Positions 60,001 through 64,000 of a stretch of 64,000 bases of DNA are shown in pieces. Position numbers and translations under genes: made by a program. Origin of the DNA: Streptantibioticus silvisoli (lineage in GTDB: Bacteria > Actinomycetota > Actinomycetes > Streptomycetales > Streptomycetaceae); the NCBI RefSeq assembly GCF_027947535.2, contig NZ_JAAGKO020000006.1, forward strand, positions 62,001-126,000, written 5' to 3'. The number at the start of each line of letters is the position of its first letter. Positions within the stretch are counted from its first letter, which is position 1. The notes beneath the pieces are model-generated. The model was given only the letters and a program-made list of their open reading frames with translations. It ran no database searches and had not been told where the DNA came from.

Positions 60001-63000
60001 AAGCCGTTCGCGGCAGCCGCCGACGGCACCGGCTGGGGCGAGGGCGTCGGCATGCTGCTGGTGGAACGGTTGTCCGACGCGCAGCGGCTGGGTCACCGGA
60101 TTCTGGGTGTGGTGCGCGGCAGCGCGGTCAACCAGGACGGCGCGAGCAACGGTCTGACGGCGCCGAACGGCCCCTCGCAGCAGCGGGTGATCCGGCAGGC
60201 GCTGGCCAACGCCCGGGTGACCGCCGACGGCGTCGATGTCGTCGAGGCGCACGGTACGGGTACGTCGCTGGGTGACCCGATCGAGGCGCAGGCGTTGCTG
60301 GCGACGTACGGCCAGGAGCGCGGTGAGGACCAGCCGTTGTGGCTGGGGTCGATCAAGTCCAACATCGGTCACACGCAGGCTGCGGCCGGTGTTGCTGGCG
60401 TCATCAAGATGGTGATGGCGATGCGGCATGGTGTTTTGCCGGGGACGTTGCATGTTGATGAGCCGTCTCCGCATGTGGATTGGTCGGCGGGGTCGGTGTC
60501 GTTGTTGACGGAGGCGCGTCCGTGGCCGGAGGTGGCGCGTCCGCGTCGGGCGGGGGTGTCGTCGTTCGGTATCAGTGGGACCAATGCGCACGTCATCGTG
60601 GAGCAGGCGCCGGCCCGGCCTGAGGAGGACCGTGTGCCTCAGCCGGGTCCCGGAGTGGTTCCGTGGGTGCTGTCGGCGCGTAGTGCTGCTGGTCTGCGTG
60701 GGCAGGTCGAGCGGCTCGCGGAGTGTGGTGCGGGGGCCGGTGATCCGGTGGATGTGGGTCATTCGCTGGTGGTGGGTCGGGCGTCGTTGGAGCACCGGGC
60801 TGTTGTGGTGGGTGCGGGGTGCGAGGAGTTGGTCGCACAGTTGCGTGGCGAGGGTGTGGTGGCGGGTGTGGGGCGTTCGCGTCCGAAGGTGGCTTTCGTC
60901 TTCCCCGGTCAGGGTTCGCAGTGGGCGGGTATGGCGGTGGAGTTGATGGCCGCTTCTCCCGTGTTCCGTGGGCGGATGGTGGAGTGTGCTGCGGCGCTGG
61001 AGCCGTTTGTTGATGGTTGGTCGTTGTTGGAGGTGGTGGAGGGGGGTGTGTTTGATCGGGTTGATGTGGTGCAGCCGGTGTTGTGGGCGGTGATGGTGTC
61101 GTTGTCTGCGGTGTGGGAGTCGTTCGGTGTGGTGCCGGATGTGGTGGTGGGGCATTCGCAGGGTGAGATCGCCGCGGCGTGTGTGGCGGGCGGGTTGAGC
61201 CTTCAGGACGCCGCTTTGGTGGTGGCGTTGCGGAGTCGGGCGATCCGGGTGATCGCGGGGCGTGGCGGGATGCTGTCGGTGGCGTTGGGTGCTGATGCGG
61301 TGGGTGAGCGGTTGGGGGAGTGGGCGGATCGGGTGTCGATCGCGGCGGTGAACGGCCCGTCGTCGGTGGTGTTGTCCGGCGATGACGCTGCGTTGGAGGA
61401 GATCGCGTCCCTCTGGGCCGAACAAGGGGTGCGGGTTCGTCGGGTGCCGGTGGACTACGCGTCGCACTCGGCCCATGTCGAGGAGATCGAGGATCACCTG
61501 CTGGAGGTGTTGTCGCAGGTCAGACCGGTTACCTCGGCCGTGCCGATGTGGTCGACAGTCACCGGTGAAGTCACGGACACCGCCGGCATGGATGCCGCTT
61601 ACTGGTATCGGAATTTGCGGAGTCGGGTGCGGTTCGCGGAGGCGGCTCGGGCGTTGGCGGAGCAGGGGCGTTACGTGTTCGTGGAGGTCAGCCCGCATCC
61701 GGTGCTGGCGATGAGCGTGCAGGACACGTTGGATGTTGTTGCGGAGGACCCGGCGGTTGAGGCGTCGTGCGTGGTGGAGACGTTGCGGCGTGAAGAAGGC
61801 GGTCTGCGGCGGCTGTTCACCTCCCTTGGCCGTGCGTACGTCAACGGGGTCGACGTCGACTGGACCCCCGCGTTCGCCGACGCTGCGCCGCGGGTGGTGG
61901 ATCTGCCGACGTACGCGTTCCAGCACGAGCGGTTCTGGCTGGAGTCCGGTCAGGGGGCCGCGAAGGACGTGGCCGCCGTCGAATCCGTGGACAGCCGGTT
62001 CTGGGAGCTGGTGGCGAAGGGGGACCTGGGCGGTCTGGCCGGTGCGCTGGGGCTGGACGCCGACGTGCAGCGGGGCGTGCTGGCGCAGGTCGTCCCGGCG
62101 CTGGAGGAGTGGCGGCGGCACGACCAGGAGCGTTCGCTGGTCGACGGGTGGCGTTACGAGGCGGTCTGGCGCCCGGTCACCGTTGACGGCATCCGTGAGT
62201 TGACCGGCCGTTGGCTGGTGCTGGCGCCCGCCGGTGCCGTTGATGACGGTGTCGTGGCCGCGTTGGTGTCCGGGCTGTGCGGTCGCGGCGACGTCGTGAC
62301 GCTGGAGGTCGGGCCGGGTACCGACCGGGCGTCGCTGGCCGCACGCCTCGGCGAACTCCTGCGGTCCGCCGACGGCTTGACGACGCCGGTGTCCGGGGTG
62401 GTGTCGCTGCTGGCGCTCGCCGGCGACGGCGACGCGGACGGCGACGCGGACGGCGACGCGGTGGTCGACGCCGGCGCCGGCGGCCTCGGCCTCTCCGTGA
62501 GCCTGCTCCAGGCGTTGGGTGATCTGGGGGTGGAGGCGCCGTTGTGGGCGGTGACGTCGGGTGCGGTGTCGGTGGGTGGGGCGGATGTGGTGCGTGATCC
62601 GTGGCAGGCGTTGGTGTGGGGGTTGGGTCGGGTGGCGGCGTTGGAGCATCCGGATCGTTGGGGTGGTCTGGTGGATGTTCCGGCGGAGGTGACCGGTCGG
62701 GTGCTGGATCGCCTTGTTGGTGTGTTGGTTGAGGGTGGGGTGGTGCGGGATCAGGTGGCGGTGCGTGCCTCCGGTGTCTTCGTGCGGCGGTTGGCGCCGG
62801 TGTCGGGTGCCGGTGTCGCGGGTGGTGAATGGCGCCCGGGAGGAACGGTGTTGGTGACCGGTGGCACCGGTGGTCTGGGTGCCGACGCGGCGCGCTGGCT
62901 GGCCCGGCAGGAGGGCGTGGAGCACCTGGTGCTGATGAGCCGCCGCGGTCTGTCGGCTCCCGGCGCGGTGGAACTGCGGGACGAGATCACCGGGTTGGGC

Positions 63001-64000
63001 GTCACCGTCGACGTGGTGACCTGCGACGTGGGCGACCGGGACGGATTGGCCGCCCTCGTGGAACGGTTCCGTGACTCCCTGACGTCCGTGGTGCACACCG
63101 CCGGTGTGCTGGACGACGGTGTCATCGACTCGTTGGAGACGTCGCAGATCGGTGGGGTGTTGCGGGCGAAGGTGCTGGGGGCCTGGTATCTGCATCTGTT
63201 GACGCGGGAGTTGGACCTTTCGGGGTTCGTGATGTTCTCGTCGCTGGCGGGCACGGTGGGTGTGCCGGGGCAGGGCAACTACGCGCCGGGCAACGCGTTC
63301 CTGGACGCGCTGGTGGAGTCCCGCCGCGCCGCCGGGCTGGCCGGCACCTCGGTGGCCTGGGGTGCCTGGGGCACCGAGGGCATGGCGGTCACCGGGCGGA
63401 TGGGCGAGATGCTGCGCCGCCACGGCTGGCCCACCATGGACTCCGCACTCGCGCTGACCGCCATGGGCGAGGTCGTCGCCGCCGGTCTCGGATCGGTCGT
63501 GGTCGCCGACGTCGACTGGGGGCGGTACTACACCGCGTTCACCGCCACCCGGGCGAGTTCGCTGTTCGACGAGATCCCGCAGGTCCAGCGGCTCCGGTCG
63601 ACCGGCACCCAGGACAGTGCCGACGAGGCGGGACAGCCGGAAACCGGACTCGCCGGGCGGCTGAGGGGGCTGTCCGCCGCCGAGCGGTTCCGTGCCGTGC
63701 TGGAACTGGTGCGGACCCAGACCGCGGCGGTCGCCGGCTACGACAGCGGTGACGCGGTCGAGACCGGGCGGGCGTTCAAGCACCTGGGCTTCGACTCGGT
63801 CACCGCTGTCGAACTGCGCAACCGGCTGAACGCGGCCACCGAACTGAAGCTCCCCCCGACCGTCATCTTCGACTACCCGACCCCCGAGGCACTCGCGAAC
63901 TACCTGCTCGGCGAGGTCTCCGACGCCGTGTCGGCCGACGCGGCCGTGCCCGCCGCGCCGGTGGCGGTCTCCGACGACGAGCCGATCGCGATCGTCGGCA
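54067..64000 (+). CDS. Type I polyketide synthase, modules 3 and 4 and start of module 5 (runs off window)
   Basis: 3311 residues are visible with no stop before the window end. GTG 54067 follows AGAGGA (54055-54060) by six bases. The N-terminal docking coiled coil ([24 protein letters not shown]) resembles that of the second PKS protein. Module 3 is KS-AT(malonyl)-DH-KR-ACP, module 4 is KS-AT(methylmalonyl)-KR-ACP, and the last bases (63976-64000) encode DEPIAIVG, the opening of another KS. After module 4 the predicted chain is 3-hydroxy-2-methyl-undeca-4,6,8-trienoyl. Codon use becomes richer in GTG, TTG, GGT and GAT from about 60400 to 61800 and again near 62500-62830. Confidence 0.95.
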   Translation, partial: MTIEEKLRDYLRRVTADLHETRRRLREAEAAEPEPVAIIGMACRYPGGVTSPEQLWDLVAAGSDAISGFPADRGWDVENLYDPDPDAPGKSYSRQGGFLHDAADFDAPFFGISPREALAMDPQQRLLLEVSWEALERAGIEPDALRGSRTGVFAGVMYDDYASRLRRIPEDLEGYIGSGSAASVLSGRVAYTLGLEGPAITVDTACSSSLVALHLACQALRQDECTMALAGGVTVMSTPSTFVEFSRQRGLSPDGRCKSFAAAADGTGWGEGVGMLLVERLSDAQRLGHRILGVVRGSAVNQDGASNGLTAPNGPSQQRVIRQALANARVPAGQVDAVEAHGTGTSLGDPIEAQALLSTYGQDRENPLWLGSVKSNIGHAQAAAGVAGVIKMLMAMRHGVLPATLHVDAPSPYVDWSAGAVSLLTEERPWPAAEHPRRAGVSSFGISGTNAHVILEQAPAEEAEEVERGRTPAAVPWVVSARGEGGLRAQAARLAAFVPTADPVDVGHALVSTRGALEHRAVVLGADRAELVAGLGALADGGEGAGAGVVSGVGRAGVRTALLFAGQGSQRAGMGRELYGSFPVYAAAFDEVCAELDAQVGRSVRELVFAADDVALHETGLTQAALFAVEVALFRLVSSWGVVPDVLAGHSVGEVVAAHVAGVLDLPQACELVAARGRLMQALPGGGAMVSVQAPEAEVLAAIEAVRDRVAVAAVNGPSATVMSGDEDVVLRIAGEFAARGVKTRRLRVSHAFHSPHMDAMLAEFGEIAGRLTLREPVIPVVSNVTGTLVEPGQLTDPGYWVEHVRRAVRFGDAITAMRDQGVGLYLEIGPDATLTAMAQQVLDGQDAAPVVFAPLLRKKHSETRSFVTALARAFVTGVDVDWTAAFTDAAPRPLELPTYAFQRERYWLEAGAGAGNVAELGLGDLGHLVLGAGVELPGSGGFLFTGRLSRASHDWLADHTVLGSVLVPGAAFAELAVRAGNEAGCGRVEELTLQAPLSVPERGGVRLQVVLGGAEDSGHRTVEIHSAADDAEWVCHAVGTVAAATPADFDLTAWPPPGGEQLPVDGFYAGLVERGYAYGPAFQGLRAAWRHGDDVFAEVELPEGRGTGTGTFEIHPALLDAALHGLLLAGDAAAPPRLPFVWGGVSVFAVGATRVRVRLTPAGDDVCTVRIADGTGAPVAVVDSLVVRPVDPGQLAPATGDGNLFEVVRQELPLAPVPFAPERWAVVGADPLGIAGGLGIAAHDGLDQAAGAADGTPEVVVAGDFSGTAAEAREVVRRGLELVQGWLAEERFAPSRLVVVTHGDVAGAAVAGLVRSAQAEHPGRFVLVDLDADAASCAVLPAVMALDEPQVEVRAGVVSVPRLVRARLSGGEAPVWSADGTVLVTGGTGTLGALVARHLVDVHGVRSLVLASRRGPAADGAEHLRSELAASGAAVEVVACDAADRDRLAEVVGGIGKLTGVVHVAGVLDDAVVTSLTAERLDAVLRPKVDAALNLHEVTKGLDLDAFVLFSSIAGVLGAAGQGNYAAANAFLDALAEERRADGLPGLSLAWGLWEDTSDMTAHLGAADQQRISRLGVAPLPSQDGLRLLDALTAHGRGAYVPARLDFARLRSRAAGGDLPALLRSLVRTAPRRAARTADAGADPLALRLTALPAGERDAFLLDLVRQQVAGVLGHSTPESVQPAQAFKDLGFDSLTSVELRNRLNSATGLRLPATLVFDYPTCDALAGYLRDEVLGSREPERPAPAPAAVADGEPIAIVGMACRYPGGVSSPEDLWDLVAGGGDGVTLFPADRGWDIGGLYDPDPDAAGKSYVREGGFLHDAGEFDAEFFGISPREALAMDPQQRLLLEVSWEALERAGIDPDALRGSRTGVFAGVMYHDYATGTNGLPEGLEVYASSGNTGSVVSGRISYALGLEGPAVSIDTACSSSLVALHLACQALRQGECTMALAGGVTVMATPETFVAFSRQRGLARDGRCKPFAAAADGTGWGEGVGMLLVERLSDAQRLGHRILGVVRGSAVNQDGASNGLTAPNGPSQQRVIRQALANARVTADGVDVVEAHGTGTSLGDPIEAQALLATYGQERGEDQPLWLGSIKSNIGHTQAAAGVAGVIKMVMAMRHGVLPGTLHVDEPSPHVDWSAGSVSLLTEARPWPEVARPRRAGVSSFGISGTNAHVIVEQAPARPEEDRVPQPGPGVVPWVLSARSAAGLRGQVERLAECGAGAGDPVDVGHSLVVGRASLEHRAVVVGAGCEELVAQLRGEGVVAGVGRSRPKVAFVFPGQGSQWAGMAVELMAASPVFRGRMVECAAALEPFVDGWSLLEVVEGGVFDRVDVVQPVLWAVMVSLSAVWESFGVVPDVVVGHSQGEIAAACVAGGLSLQDAALVVALRSRAIRVIAGRGGMLSVALGADAVGERLGEWADRVSIAAVNGPSSVVLSGDDAALEEIASLWAEQGVRVRRVPVDYASHSAHVEEIEDHLLEVLSQVRPVTSAVPMWSTVTGEVTDTAGMDAAYWYRNLRSRVRFAEAARALAEQGRYVFVEVSPHPVLAMSVQDTLDVVAEDPAVEASCVVETLRREEGGLRRLFTSLGRAYVNGVDVDWTPAFADAAPRVVDLPTYAFQHERFWLESGQGAAKDVAAVESVDSRFWELVAKGDLGGLAGALGLDADVQRGVLAQVVPALEEWRRHDQERSLVDGWRYEAVWRPVTVDGIRELTGRWLVLAPAGAVDDGVVAALVSGLCGRGDVVTLEVGPGTDRASLAARLGELLRSADGLTTPVSGVVSLLALAGDGDADGDADGDAVVDAGAGGLGLSVSLLQALGDLGVEAPLWAVTSGAVSVGGADVVRDPWQALVWGLGRVAALEHPDRWGGLVDVPAEVTGRVLDRLVGVLVEGGVVRDQVAVRASGVFVRRLAPVSGAGVAGGEWRPGGTVLVTGGTGGLGADAARWLARQEGVEHLVLMSRRGLSAPGAVELRDEITGLGVTVDVVTCDVGDRDGLAALVERFRDSLTSVVHTAGVLDDGVIDSLETSQIGGVLRAKVLGAWYLHLLTRELDLSGFVMFSSLAGTVGVPGQGNYAPGNAFLDALVESRRAAGLAGTSVAWGAWGTEGMAVTGRMGEMLRRHGWPTMDSALALTAMGEVVAAGLGSVVVADVDWGRYYTAFTATRASSLFDEIPQVQRLRSTGTQDSADEAGQPETGLAGRLRGLSAAERFRAVLELVRTQTAAVAGYDSGDAVETGRAFKHLGFDSVTAVELRNRLNAATELKLPPTVIFDYPTPEALANYLLGEVSDAVSADAAVPAAPVAVSDDEPIAIVG
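54166..59265 (+). other. PKS module 3: KS-AT(malonyl)-DH-KR-ACP
   Basis: Numbered from GTG 54067: KS Cys206; AT Ser651 in GHSVGE with HAFH from 751 (malonyl); DH His960 ([10 protein letters not shown]) and Asp1121 ([10 protein letters not shown]); KR with GGTGTLG, LDD and [11 protein letters not shown] Ser1695 in LGFDSL. It completes a conjugated triene. Confidence 0.9.
55495..56792 (+). repeat. Long direct repeat, copy 2 (KS-AT linker and AT, module 3)
   Basis: Partner of 44927-46221. The few differences cluster in a linker just before the AT (around 45110-45150 versus 55680-55725), where copy 2 is one codon longer. Confidence 0.9.
59329..63910 (+). other. PKS module 4: KS-AT(methylmalonyl)-KR-ACP
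   Basis: KS Cys1927; AT Ser2364 in GHSQGE with YASH from 2464 (methylmalonyl). After the AT comes a KR structural subdomain ([20 protein letters not shown]) with no DH between. The KR has GGTGGLG, LDD and [11 protein letters not shown] Ser3244 in LGFDSV. A branched hydroxy-acyl product is expected. Residues about 2787-2803 are a [11 protein letters not shown] repeat from a 12-bp tandem repeat (about 62425-62475). Confidence 0.9.

Overview
The window is very GC-rich, its coding regions strongly prefer G or C in third codon positions, and it carries gene sets typical of Streptomyces or a close relative (Streptomycetaceae): a type I modular polyketide synthase, NarL-type two-component genes, LacI- and TetR-style operators, GTG starts and GC-rich hairpin terminators without T-tracts. 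No rRNA, tRNA or CRISPR array was seen.

Layout, left to right. 1-2.2 kb (minus): a radical SAM enzyme cut by the window edge, translationally coupled to an MFS exporter. 3.3-5.5 kb: a small membrane protein with a winged-helix regulator, then a secreted protein of unknown function. 6.2-12.3 kb: an organosulfur uptake and desulfonation locus, namely a cysteine-rich leader peptide, a TauD-like dioxygenase, ssuC/ssuB/ssuA-like ABC transporter genes and a flavin monooxygenase. 12.6-15.4 kb: a secreted SGNH hydrolase with a ricin-type lectin domain, and a GNAT acetyltransferase. 16.2-19.0 kb: a small acidic protein and a possible pore-former/beta-propeller fusion beside a wrecked IS5-type transposase. 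19.1-21.9 kb: a NarL-type response regulator and sensor kinase, and a membrane protein. 22.4-24.8 kb: a short-chain dehydrogenase, an unknown gene and a decayed integrase fragment. 24.9-32.8 kb: a DipZ-like thiol-disulfide protein, and a peptide-type ABC transporter operon with both ATPases fused.

33.6-64.0 kb is the left part of a modular type I PKS cluster. It holds a TetR regulator and DHA2 exporter, a DUF5988-type small protein, a thioesterase-like protein lacking canonical catalytic residues, and three collinear PKS genes, the last running off the window. Reading the modules: KSQ loading module with a methylmalonyl AT (propionyl starter), three malonyl KS-AT-DH-KR-ACP modules, one methylmalonyl KS-AT-KR-ACP module, then the first bases of another KS. 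This predicts a 3-hydroxy-2-methyl-undeca-4,6,8-trienoyl intermediate, i.e. an ethyl-capped conjugated triene. I cannot name the product.

The most notable observations are: an AGGGGTTG element overlapping the -35 position of four putative promoters in the PKS cluster; a loading module carrying a useless KR, a DH with its catalytic Asp replaced, and an ACP with an altered GFDSL motif; the pseudo-thioesterase; the pore-former/propeller pair; and block-wise near-identity between PKS modules.
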